Shown here piece by piece: positions 9,292 through 17,082 of a stretch of DNA of 20,178 nucleotides (its first letter is position 1; every line of letters begins with the position of its first letter). Both the position numbers and the translations under genes were made by a program. The notes beneath the pieces were generated by a model, which made no database searches, had not been told where the DNA came from, and saw only the letters and a list, made by a program, of their open reading frames with translations. This stretch comes from Stramenopiles sp. TOSAG23-3 (lineage: Eukaryota; Sar): positions 1 to 20,178 of the forward strand of contig LT642381.1 of the NCBI GenBank assembly GCA_900128585.1, in the 5' to 3' direction.

Positions 9292-9610
9292 GTTTTTGAA
9301 TATAGCCCCCTGCTCGATGATTTGCAGTTCTATTTATGGTAAAAATATAATGACAACAAGAAAATTAAATGCCTGATGTTATTTTAGAATATTATCTACT
9401 TCATACTTTGTAGGTAAAAAGTAAATATAATATTTTACGACATACCAAGTTAGGATTAGGGTACGACGAAGCTAAATTTAATTACTTAAATAACAGCCAA
9501 TTTTCTTGTTTAATAATAACAAAAATCAAACAACATAAAATGCTGTGTTATATATAATCAAAAAATATTTTATACGAGCGACAATCTTCGTGCAGTACTT
9601 CGTTCGTACT
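9292..9610. other. Convergent 3' spacer between phosphatase and FKBP genes
   Basis: This 319-bp AT-rich spacer must hold both 3' UTRs and terminators. I see no ORF, RNA gene or strong hairpin. Several AATATAA/AAAATTAAA strings could serve as diverged polyadenylation signals, but none is decisive. Confidence 0.5.
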
Positions 9611-10417
9611 TTAAAGTGTCTCCAGAAGACGGGCGATAAGAACTTTTTTGTTCCCCTGTATGGAAAGGCCCGCAGCTTTCAAGTGCTTTTTGAGGTCACT
9701 GGGCTTCATTTTCTTCACTGCTTTCGAGTCCAGCGCGGCACTCCCAGCCGCCGCCTTTCCTTTGCCTCCTTTCTTCTCTTTCCTTTTTTTCTGCGCCTCC
9801 GCAGCTGCCCGCTTGTCCGCTTCTCTCTTTTCCCTCAGCTCTTCTCCAAGGACCTTTTTTCTCTCTCGCTCCGCCTTGATCTCATCCAACCTTAGCCGGT
9901 CGAGCCTGGCCTTCTGATCAGCCTTGGACTCATCGGGAGCGCCCGAAGAAACAATTTCAATGTCAAAAATTAAGTCGTCCCCAGGCAAAATATCGGGGGC
10001 CATACCCGAGCCTTTACAGCCGCTCTCCCCGTAGGCGTACGCCGCTTTCATGACAAACTTCGCCCGTTCGCCAACTTCCATGCTCAGCACGGCAAGGTCG
10101 AATCCCTTGACAACTTGCCCATTGCCTGCAATAAAAGAGAATGGGGTGGAGTACGCGGACCCAACCTGCCGTGACTGATCAAACTCTTCTCCGTTCCGGT
10201 CTAAAATACCGACATAGTGCAAGTATACCATTTCGCCCTTTTGGACCAAGGCGGTAGCAGTCTCGCCTTCACCAGAATCACCGTGCTTTGCGTGCTTCGT
10301 AACAATCTTTAACACCCCCCCGTCGCCCGATGGTGTTATGTCGACAGCACCAGAAAACTCAGTGCCAGAGCTTGCCGTGGCACCCTCGTCTCCCGCGTCA
10401 GTTGCAACGGACGTCAT
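9611..10417 (-). CDS. FKBP-type peptidyl-prolyl isomerase with C-terminal SAP domain
   Basis: The 268-residue protein has an FKBP domain at ~34-157, a charged Lys/Glu/Arg/Ala-rich helix at ~160-215 and a SAP motif at ~238-268 (MKPSDLKKHLKAAGLS...). FKBP pocket residues are largely present by alignment to FKBP12: Y68, F79, D80, F93, V102/V103, Y129 and F151. The Trp at the pocket floor is replaced by Phe106, seen in many active FKBPs. It should catalyse proline cis/trans isomerisation. SAP domains bind AT-rich DNA or chromatin, and the basic linker can act as a nuclear localisation signal, so a nuclear, chromatin-associated isomerase is inferred. No signal peptide or membrane segment is seen. 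The first Met at 10417 is followed by a low-complexity acidic leader. The gene converges on the phosphatase and diverges from the gene at 11640. Confidence 0.93.
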   Translation of the reverse strand: MTSVATDAGDEGATASSGTEFSGAVDITPSGDGGVLKIVTKHAKHGDSGEGETATALVQKGEMVYLHYVGILDRNGEEFDQSRQVGSAYSTPFSFIAGNGQVVKGFDLAVLSMEVGERAKFVMKAAYAYGESGCKGSGMAPDILPGDDLIFDIEIVSSGAPDESKADQKARLDRLRLDEIKAERERKKVLGEELREKREADKRAAAEAQKKRKEKKGGKGKAAAGSAALDSKAVKKMKPSDLKKHLKAAGLSIQGNKKVLIARLLETL

Positions 10418-10665
10418 TCCCTACTACAATAGTATTACCTTCAACAACCAAAATATCAAAGAAGAGACGGAAAAAATGAATTCGACCTCCTGCGTTGCTT
10501 CTACAATATGTAATTAGAAATAGAATTGAACACCCTTGTTTCTTCTCCTTTCTCTTCTTCTCCTCTTTTCCTAGTTTTTGCTGGATAATGATTATTTATA
10601 CCGTACGTAGAAGATGATTCGACCGGATGAATAAATTTTATAATAATAATAAAAAAAGAAGCAGC

Positions 10666-10686
10666 AGCAGCAAGCAGCAAGCAGCA
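10666..10686 (+). repeat. Three perfect tandem copies of AGCAGCA
   Basis: The 7-mer is repeated three times without mismatch and follows a short AGC triplet run. It looks like microsatellite slippage in non-coding DNA. Confidence 0.7.
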
Positions 10687-10738
10687 AGATGATGATTTTT
10701 TTTTTCCCTCTTTTTTCTTCTCTTTTTGTTTGACTAAA

Positions 10739-10756
10739 TAATATACCGGTATATTA
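10739..10756. repeat. 18-bp perfect palindrome TAATATACCGGTATATTA
   Basis: Both strands read the same across all 18 bases, centred on ACCGGT. A shorter version with the same core ATACCGGTAT lies at 10997-11006 in the same spacer, and TACCGGTA recurs at 14751-14758. It could be a dimeric protein-binding site; this is inference. Confidence 0.5.
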
Positions 10757-10996
10757 CTTGGTATGTAGTGTACAATAATGTACATTATAATCTCTTTTCG
10801 TCGTCGTGCGTCGTGGTGATTTTTGTCGTCGTGCCTCCTACTACTTTTGGCTCTTTTTACTATTGTCTTCTTGTACTTTACAATAAATAATAAAAACCCT
10901 AAACCCGGTTATTATTATTATTATTACTATACTATGCTGTGTAATCTAAAAAACATTATTTTATTTTTTTATTACGATAATACGTAGACGACTATT

Positions 10997-11006
10997 ATAC
11001 CGGTAT
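10997..11006. repeat. 10-bp palindrome ATACCGGTAT, second copy of the spacer motif
   Basis: It is identical to the core ten bases of the 18-bp palindrome about 250 bp to the left, within the same divergent spacer. Confidence 0.4.
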
Positions 11007-11639
11007 TATTATTACTGAGTAAATTAGGAAGAAGGCAAGAAGGCGGCGTTTCGTTCATTAAAAAAAAATAAAGATTCTTCATTCAGAGAAATGGATCTAT
11101 TTTATTATAATACATTCCATTCCTTCCAGTACGAGGATGTATGACGGGGGATGGATTATTATTTTTTTATTATTAAATTATTGAAAAAACGCTTCCTTCT
11201 TCTTTTTTGTTGTTGTTGCTGTTGTTGTATTGTATAACTATATTAAATAATAATACTTCTTCTTTTTGTAATTTACAAATAAATAATAATATTAGAAGGG
11301 AAACAGTAGGGGTTAAAAAAATCAACCTTTGGTTGGGGTAGAACCCTTTTTATTTATTTAATCCCCGGCTCGGCATGGCAGGAGGCGGTATATACTTTAT
11401 ATCGGTCGGTCGGTGAGTCGTTAACAAATATATCTCCTCGTTTGAAAGATTCTTGTAGGTTTGTGAATTAAATTGGTAGAATAGATTGATATACTAATTG
11501 ACAGGAAAAATAATTCAATTGTATAGCTATAAAGTACTTGCATTTTGTACACACAACCCCAAGAAAGAAACTCACAACCGTCCGGATACCCTTGAGGGCA
11601 TTGTTCAAACAAGAATAGTAAGCGAAGAGATCGGAACCA

Positions 11640-13061
11640 ATGTCTGCCTTTAGCGCATCGTATAGTCAACAGCCGTTTCGAAGGCACTACCAGCAGCAGC
11701 GTGCTCAAAAAGGGCAAAGTTTTTCTTCCCACAGCGAAAATGATACCGCAGAGCGACTGCACAACTGGGAAAAAATGCGGAGGTCAAAGACCGAGCGTCT
11801 CAAGCAGTCTGTACAGAAAGAAAAGATGCAGTCGTGTACATTTACGCCTACGAAATTTTCTCGAAATACCGAAAAGCTCTTGCAAAAGAAGCCCTGCAAG
11901 ACTCCCACGGAGAAGAACGCGACAAACAGACACACAGAGCGCCTCTTGCGGGCGCGCAAGCAGCAGGAGGCGAAGCAAACAGTCCCCCATGCGACTGGAA
12001 AGAGGTGGACGGGCAAGACGACGACGCCCGTGGCGCCCAAACTCAGTTACCAAACCAAAGCAAAAAAGTCAAGCACGCAGAAGGCCGCTATTAGGCACAA
12101 TTCTTACGCCTCCCTTGCGAAGGCAGCGAAGAGTAAAAGCAGTTGCCATGTTCCAGTCAATAAGGAAAGGGCAGTACAACCGTTCTACAGCGACGGCGTG
12201 CCGCCTTATGCGCCGGATGAAAGTGATATCGATAGGGACTATGGTGGCAATTCGGAACATGGCGAAAGTATTGACTTGTACCACGAAGACCATCAAATTA
12301 GCAGCTATCAGCAACACTTCATTGCGCAGAAACGCATGGACGACTCTGCGGAGGCGCGCACTGTTGACGAAGAAATGTACGAACCACGAGGCGGAATTTT
12401 CGACGAAGTGCGGGCTTACAACAACACCATTCTGAGCCAACAAAATGCAGCTGCTCCCATGCCCGTTATCCCAGTGAAGAAGAGGCAACCCCAAAGAGGC
12501 GGAAGTACTGAAGATTTTTGCAACGCGCCACCGCAATCGTTATCTCAGAATATGTACGCAGAGGTGTTCGAGCGCAATGATAATGTGCACCGTCAGTTCG
12601 GGGCAAAGCAGGAGTCGAAAGAAGAAGCGATCGAGCCCCCAGTAACGGCCTCATTGCCCCCCCCTGCAACGTACTTGCCCCCTCCCCCTGTCGACAAGGT
12701 CGTCGGCTTCGGAACGAACCTTGCACCGTCGATGCCCTTGTCCGAGAGCAAGACCGTCCGCACCACCGAGAACATTGATTGGGATGTGATGCAAAGGAAG
12801 ACTAAATTTTTTTCTCTCCGTGAAAAGGACAAAGCAGACAAACTGCAGGATAGATTAGAAGAAATGGAACGAGAAAACATGAAGATTTTGGGCATTGGTC
12901 CAGACCAACCACCCCCAAAAAGGGAGGAAAAGAAACGCACTAAAAGCGAGCGGAAATCGTTGTCGAACCACTACCGGAGAATGTCGAACGTTGCCATTGC
13001 TAAGGGTAAGGGTAAGTCAAAATTAGGAAGCAACATGGGAAAGAGCAAGCGTTTTCTGTGA
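11640..13061 (+). CDS. Hypothetical basic, proline-rich, helical protein (cytoskeleton-like)
   Basis: I do not recognise a named family. The 473-residue product is hydrophilic with no membrane span. The N-terminal third is Lys/Arg/Gln-rich and contains NWEKMRRSKTERLKQ followed by SCTFTPTKFSRNTEKLLQ. Helix-plus-CTFxP elements of this type are common in ciliary and centrosomal proteins of protists. The middle is acidic and Tyr/Gln-rich. A Pro-rich stretch (SLPPPATYLPPPPVD, nt ~12646-12690) precedes a predicted coiled coil (nt ~12800-12890, KADKLQDRLEEMEREN), and the last 50 residues are strongly basic. A cytoskeletal or ciliary role is only a suggestion. The ATG at 11640 is the first in a long open frame and two other long frames here are shadows. 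An AATAAA hexamer begins nine bases after the stop codon. It converges on the next gene with a 226-bp gap. Confidence 0.75.
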   Translation: MSAFSASYSQQPFRRHYQQQRAQKGQSFSSHSENDTAERLHNWEKMRRSKTERLKQSVQKEKMQSCTFTPTKFSRNTEKLLQKKPCKTPTEKNATNRHTERLLRARKQQEAKQTVPHATGKRWTGKTTTPVAPKLSYQTKAKKSSTQKAAIRHNSYASLAKAAKSKSSCHVPVNKERAVQPFYSDGVPPYAPDESDIDRDYGGNSEHGESIDLYHEDHQISSYQQHFIAQKRMDDSAEARTVDEEMYEPRGGIFDEVRAYNNTILSQQNAAAPMPVIPVKKRQPQRGGSTEDFCNAPPQSLSQNMYAEVFERNDNVHRQFGAKQESKEEAIEPPVTASLPPPATYLPPPPVDKVVGFGTNLAPSMPLSESKTVRTTENIDWDVMQRKTKFFSLREKDKADKLQDRLEEMERENMKILGIGPDQPPPKREEKKRTKSERKSLSNHYRRMSNVAIAKGKGKSKLGSNMGKSKRFL

Positions 13062-13069
13062 TCGGAAGA

Positions 13070-13075
13070 AATAAA
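13070..13075 (+). terminator. Candidate polyadenylation signal AATAAA
   Basis: A perfect AATAAA occurs nine bases past the stop of the gene ending at 13061. This is unusually close but fits short 3' UTRs between compact convergent genes. Confidence 0.4.
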
Positions 13076-13287
13076 CGCCTTTCTGAGCAGGGAGGAAACT
13101 GTTTTTTATTAAAAAAGTAATCTTAAGAGTACGCGGTGTCATATGCGTAACTGCATACGTTTTGATACTTTTCGCTTAAATTATCATGATAGGAAAATAA
13201 GTTACGCATTTATATGTTATGTACATATCATATCATAAATAGATTTTACTGATGAATAGCTCGCAATATGCCCCCCCACCCCCGTGC

Positions 13288-14144
13288 TCATAACTCGTCT
13301 GAACTTTGTTTTTTACTTTTCTCGTGGTGACCAATGAGAGTATCGACCCGAGCCCGTTCCTGTGACAGCAGCAGTTCGCATTTTTCCAACTCGGCGCTTT
13401 TCGCTTCCAGTGCTACCATGGAAATGGTTGCTCTGGACCGGGTCTCCTCTAGCTGCGCGGTGTGCTCCTGCCTCAATTCGGCAATTTCAAGCGAGTGTGC
13501 CGCCTTCAACGAAACAATCTCCAACTCATACTTCCGGGAAAAACTTTCGAGGGAGGGAAGCGATTCTTCCCCCAACCCATTAGCAGCAACGATGTTCCCC
13601 ATAACCCCTTCCCCCCCTTCGTCTAACAGAAAAGATTCCTTCCCGTCCGGAGCACTTTTGGAATTATCAGAGTAGACTTTGTCGAGGTGGTTCAGAAATG
13701 GAATTACGGAAATCTTGATTGCAATAAGACCGATGATGACAAATATAACAATGTCGCGCGTGTATGCCGCCTTGGGCGAAAACCTCGACCTGTTCTCTTC
13801 TCGAAGTTGATCGGATTCAGGCATCTGGTACGGCCAGTTTTGCGCTGTGATGGCACTTCAGTTCAGAAATCGATCCCTTCAAACTCACCTGGTACTTCGT
13901 ACAGCCAGCTGTCGGCTTCTAGCTCTTCTTTGATCTTTCGAAGGCTCTGCAACACTTCCTCTTGAATCTCGCTGTTCAATTCTTTTACAAGGGTCTGCTT
14001 TAGAGTTTTCTTCTTAAGCTTTTGGTCCCACAGAGCAGTACCAAACGATCTAACGGACGAGCTTGCACTCGGAGGAGGATGTCTCTTTCGTCGGTTCCCA
14101 CGGGTCTGTTGTTGAGGAGTAGGACCTGAAGGAGTCGACTGCAT
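13288..14144 (-). CDS. Two-exon single-pass membrane protein with C-terminal coiled coil
   Basis: Two adjacent minus-strand frames (14144-13863 and 13824-13288) are best read as one gene with a 44-nt intron at 13888-13845. Exon 1 ends ...GTACCAG and is followed by a consensus donor GTGAGT; the intron ends ATCACAG. Splicing joins the split codon G|CG (Ala86) and runs in frame into the second exon, giving 270 residues. Unspliced, exon 1 ends in a TGA inside the intron. The protein has a basic, Ser/Pro-rich N-terminus, a charged helix (~40-78) ending in SWLYEVP, one hydrophobic span (~116-136, DIVIFVIIGLIAIKISVIPFL) and a long Glu/Arg-rich coiled coil (~185-257). No signal peptide precedes the span, so a cytosolic N-terminus is likely. 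I recognise no family; an organelle- or vesicle-tethering role would fit the shape but is not shown. Confidence 0.72.
13845..13888 (-). other. 44-nt spliceosomal-type mini-intron
   Basis: On the minus strand: CAG|GTGAGTTTG ... TTCTGAACTGA ... ATCACAG|CGC. Donor and acceptor are near consensus, a CTGAAC/ACTGA branch-like element sits about 15-20 bases from the acceptor, and the length is not a multiple of three. Removal fuses two open frames exactly. A second acceptor at 13825 (TACCAG|ATG) would give an immediate stop and is rejected. Confidence 0.7.
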
Positions 14145-15148
14145 AATCTACCGTCAAACCAAAACGAACGTTCGAAGGAAGCAATGAAGGAAATAATGCT
14201 TTTTAAATGGCACTCAATCGTATGGTATATTGAGCATCAAACTCTTTACACTTTGTCTTAATTACATACATATACGAAGCAATCAATTGAATAAAAACCA
14301 TTACAGTAATCAATAATTAGGACTAAAATAATTGTCGCTCGCCGCATTCATCTCCATCATTTACCAAGTAGTATAATTTAAAACAAAATGGGGACACTAC
14401 AAAATATTCCTCGTAATTAATAATTTATTTAGAATACTAATGTCATTAATACGGTACTAGACAAACTAGACAACAACAACTGATCATGTAAAAATTCAAG
14501 TCGTCAAGGAACGCATTCAAATTTAACATGCAACAGCAAAGAAGAAGGGGAGGTCAAATGTCATATTTAATTCAACAAAAATTCTTCTTTCATCTATCAC
14601 TCGTACGAGGACGACTACGTAGCCATTTTAGCTTTATAAACTATACGAAAAAAAGGAAGTAGTCCTAATATATATTGGAATATCATCACCACACCTAATA
14701 AGGAAAAGGTTCTTCATGGAACTATTACAAAGGACAGCAAAGGTTGCCGGTACCGGTACGTACCGTAGTAGGATTATAATAACAGGTGCACATAATCTAC
14801 ACTACTCTCGTAGCTATATTCATTTCTTTTTTTAATTTTATTTCACTTATGATATCACATATGAGACATACGAGGACATGAGGAGTACGAGGACGCCTTG
14901 CTTGATATTTTTTAATTCGTTGCACACATTATTATTTTTTTAATGCTGGTAGGCAGTCTTGTACGAGGATTTATCATATTACCCAACCTAAACACAAAAA
15001 AATTAGATTCTCCCCCCTTTACTCATTGTGTTACATTTCTGAAAACAATTTGAAGAAAGGGGAACCTTCAATTATTGCCGTTCAAAACATTAAATTGTAC
15101 CCTCCCAGAATATTTTGAGTTTCCAGCGAGGGGCACCCGGGAAACGGC
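14145..15148. other. Divergent AT-rich spacer between membrane/coiled-coil and calpain genes
   Basis: One kilobase with no believable gene. It contains four copies of TACGAGGA(C/T) (14604, 14869, 14886, 14962), a compact palindrome cluster at 14747-14767, A/T runs and a TTTATAAACTATA string near 14632. It should hold both genes' promoters; no element is certain. Confidence 0.6.
14747..14767. promoter_or_regulatory. Overlapping palindromes CCGGTACCGG / GGTACGTACC
   Basis: Two perfect 10-bp palindromes overlap by two bases and are followed by TACCGTA, making a GC-richer knot in AT-rich spacer about 385 bp before the calpain ATG. Binding-site function is inferred only. Confidence 0.35.
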
Positions 15149-16756
15149 ATGGGGACATGCGGATCAATTCCTGATCAACGCGATGATCACAAGAAGTTGA
15201 CAAACGTGTATCCTGGTCAGATATCACCGAATCAAGTTGTTCGCATTGTGGATAAAAACAATAAAGAGCCGGCGACTGTTGAGGAGGATACAAAAAAAGA
15301 CGCGGAGGAGGAAGAAGAAGAAATCAACAACACATTGTACGGGATTTTGGAGACGAGCAGCACTAGAAAGAAGCGCAAACCCCTGCGGCGGGAGCGCTCG
15401 TCTATTGCGGACTGGCACGGAAAGTCAAAACGAGCAATGGTAAAATTGCATTGTATCAACCGCCTGCGGCGAGAGCGGTCACGCAGCAGAAAATTGAATA
15501 AAGTAGCCGAAGTCGTCAAGAAGGCTGAACTGTCCATGGAAGAGAAAATGGTCATGAAGCTCCAGGAGACATTCGATCGACTAGGGCCTGTGAGGCCCTG
15601 GAAAGACCCTGACTTCACAGCCGCTGCCCTACTCTCCGGCAGCAAAAAAGCAAAGAAGGTTTGCCACATTACAGAGATGATCACAAACCCAGAGCTTTCC
15701 CCAGCGTTGTTTCCGAACGATACCTCTACGCTCTCAGATGACATATGCCAAGGGTCCCTCGGAGATTGCTATTTCATTTCTGCTCTGTCTGTCTTGGCCG
15801 ACAAAGCAATCCGCGTGAAACAACTGTTTGCGTACACAAAGGAGAGTTTCGATGCAGGGATTAGCTGCGTGCGCATAAACGACGACGGCGTGTGGAAACC
15901 GGTCCTCCTCGACCATTGCTTTCCAAACACTATACACAACAATCCCGTCTACAGCAACAGTCGAAATGAAAATGTTCTGTGGGTGATGCTTCTCGAAAAA
16001 GCATACGCGAAGTTGCACTCTTCGTACGATGCTATTGAGTCTGGGCTGGCAAGCGAATCAATGATGGCACTGACGGGCGCACCATGCGATTTTTACGAAC
16101 TGCACGATAAAGAGGACAAAGGGCGCTACGTGGATGAGGACCGATTGTGGGAAATTTTAATGACTGCAAAGGAAAACGAATTTTTGATTTGCACATCGAC
16201 CGATTCAGCGAAAGGGGAGAAAGAAGACGACGAGTATAAGAACGTGTACGGGCTCGTGCGAGGACACGCGTACGCATTGCTGGACGCTGTTGTGCCAGCG
16301 ACCACCGGGGAACGCATGGTGAAGATCCGGAACCCATGGGGAAAGGACGAATGGAAAGGGAGATACTCTGACCACAGCAAAGAGTGGTCAAAAGACTTGC
16401 TTGCCGAGCTTGACCACAAAGACTTGGACGACGGGGCGTTCTACATGTCGCTGTCCGACTTCGACAAGCATTTCACCTCCGTGACAGTTTGCCGGTACCG
16501 GGACAATTATAAATATTCGTCCGTGGAGCTCCGTTTCACTTCTGAAAACGAGGAGCTCCGTTTCACTTCTGAAAACGACGCCGTGTCTTGCGCCTTCTCT
16601 TCCTCCTCGTACCCGTCTGGGTGGTACGATCTATGGGTTTCCTCCATGAGGTCGTCAACACGCTGCAGCGCAAGTTTCTTCTCTTCCGGTGAAGAAGTCA
16701 ATACAGTGATTGATGTATCCAAGTCTAGCATTTTGAGCGCTTTCATGTACGCGTGA
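15149..16756 (+). CDS. Calpain family cysteine protease (C2), predicted N-acylated
   Basis: The 535-residue product is a papain-fold, typically calcium-dependent, intracellular protease. The complete triad is visible: Cys207 in QGSLGDCYFIS, His373 in RGHAYALLDAV and Asn395 in IRNPWGKDEWKG. The catalytic core spans ~150-450 and ends at SVTVCRYRDN. The N-terminus MGTCGS fits N-myristoylation at Gly2 with palmitoylation at Cys4, supporting this start and membrane targeting. An acidic run of Glu near residue 53 and a basic segment (~68-115) follow. No domain III/C2 or EF-hand region is visible after the core. Instead residues ~454-535 are encoded antisense to the neighbouring minus-strand gene and look non-native (Ser-rich, with a duplicated ELRFTSEN). 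The tail may be a recent read-through extension. The protease identity is near certain; the C-terminal boundary is doubtful. Confidence 0.93.
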   Translation: MGTCGSIPDQRDDHKKLTNVYPGQISPNQVVRIVDKNNKEPATVEEDTKKDAEEEEEEINNTLYGILETSSTRKKRKPLRRERSSIADWHGKSKRAMVKLHCINRLRRERSRSRKLNKVAEVVKKAELSMEEKMVMKLQETFDRLGPVRPWKDPDFTAAALLSGSKKAKKVCHITEMITNPELSPALFPNDTSTLSDDICQGSLGDCYFISALSVLADKAIRVKQLFAYTKESFDAGISCVRINDDGVWKPVLLDHCFPNTIHNNPVYSNSRNENVLWVMLLEKAYAKLHSSYDAIESGLASESMMALTGAPCDFYELHDKEDKGRYVDEDRLWEILMTAKENEFLICTSTDSAKGEKEDDEYKNVYGLVRGHAYALLDAVVPATTGERMVKIRNPWGKDEWKGRYSDHSKEWSKDLLAELDHKDLDDGAFYMSLSDFDKHFTSVTVCRYRDNYKYSSVELRFTSENEELRFTSENDAVSCAFSSSSYPSGWYDLWVSSMRSSTRCSASFFSSGEEVNTVIDVSKSSILSAFMYA

Positions 16757-17082
16757 TCTAGGGGTGCCAACTCTTCCAACGTTACACCCTTGTTTCTAAT
16801 GCAGGTTACAGACTTGGAATGAAAAGTATCGTAGTGGGAAGATACTGCTCGGTTGTACTTCACGAGGTCTTCGTATCCACTGAACGTTTTCCCTGAAAAA
16901 GTGATTTCTGCGTCCTGGAGATTTTCAGAGTTCCCTTCACGAATACCATCATCGAACAAAAAATAAACCCCCCCCATACTAAGAAAGAGGAAAAACAAAA
17001 CAACAGGATGGACGGACACAGTGCGCGACTCCCCATGTGTATCACGGGGACCATTATCCGAGCCCATTATTCCCAGGCACAA
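16507..17082 (-). CDS. Hypothetical single-pass membrane protein overlapping the calpain 3' end
   Basis: No family is recognised. The 191-residue product has a short polar N-terminus, one hydrophobic segment at ~27-44 (VVLFFLFLSMGGVYFLF) and a mostly charged C-terminal body with a probable helix (SSPEEKKLALQRVDDLMEE), an acidic patch and a Ser-rich tail repeating SFSEVKRSS. This resembles a signal-anchor (type II) protein, but it could equally be exposed to the cytosol. Starts at 17082 or at a second Met five codons later are both possible. The last ~250 bp overlap the calpain gene on the other strand. The protein-like quality of this frame in the overlap exceeds that of the calpain frame. 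A run of eight C (plus strand, ~16968) in the hydrophobic segment is a possible sequencing weak spot, although the frame is intact. Confidence 0.65.
   Translation of the reverse strand: MCLGIMGSDNGPRDTHGESRTVSVHPVVLFFLFLSMGGVYFLFDDGIREGNSENLQDAEITFSGKTFSGYEDLVKYNRAVSSHYDTFHSKSVTCIRNKGVTLEELAPLDHAYMKALKMLDLDTSITVLTSSPEEKKLALQRVDDLMEETHRSYHPDGYEEEEKAQDTASFSEVKRSSSFSEVKRSSTDEYL
16526..16579. repeat. Tandem 27-bp duplication in a region coding on both strands
   Basis: Two head-to-tail units (16526-16552 and 16553-16579) match at 26 of 27 bases. Because 27 is divisible by three, both overlapping frames survive. The plus frame gains a second ELRFTSEN and the minus frame a second SSFSEVKR. The unit starts with the palindrome GAGCTC. 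Confidence 0.9.

Larger units (their letters stand above)
10418..11639. other. Divergent AT-rich promoter region rich in microsatellites and palindromes
   Basis: This 1.2-kb spacer separates two divergent genes and has no credible coding frame. It holds a threefold 7-mer AGCAGCA (10666-10686), GTCGTCGTGC twice (10799-10832), a TTA run (10909-10925), a TTG/CTG run (~11207-11227), tandem GGTC (~11402-11414), an 18-bp perfect palindrome (10739-10756) and a related 10-bp palindrome (10997-11006). GGCGGTATATACTTTATAT near 11385 is TATA-like, about 250 bp before the next ATG; I would not call it a promoter without transcript data. Confidence 0.6.

Noticed and set aside
10897-10906. CCCTAAACCC, plant-type telomere-like string
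   Set aside because: Only about one and a half repeat units occur; not evidence of a telomere or interstitial array.
10900-11300. Possible mobile element or CRISPR-like array in repeat-rich spacer
   Set aside because: The repeats are simple triplet microsatellites without spacers, terminal inverted repeats, target duplications or a transposase frame.
11701-12435. 244-residue plus-strand frame overlapping the basic protein gene
   Set aside because: It is an Arg-rich, low-complexity frameshift shadow; the 473-residue frame is longer and has plausible helices and a poly(A) signal.
13825-13888. Alternative 64-nt intron ending at TACCAG|ATG
   Set aside because: It would produce a stop two codons after the junction; the 44-nt version keeps the frame open.
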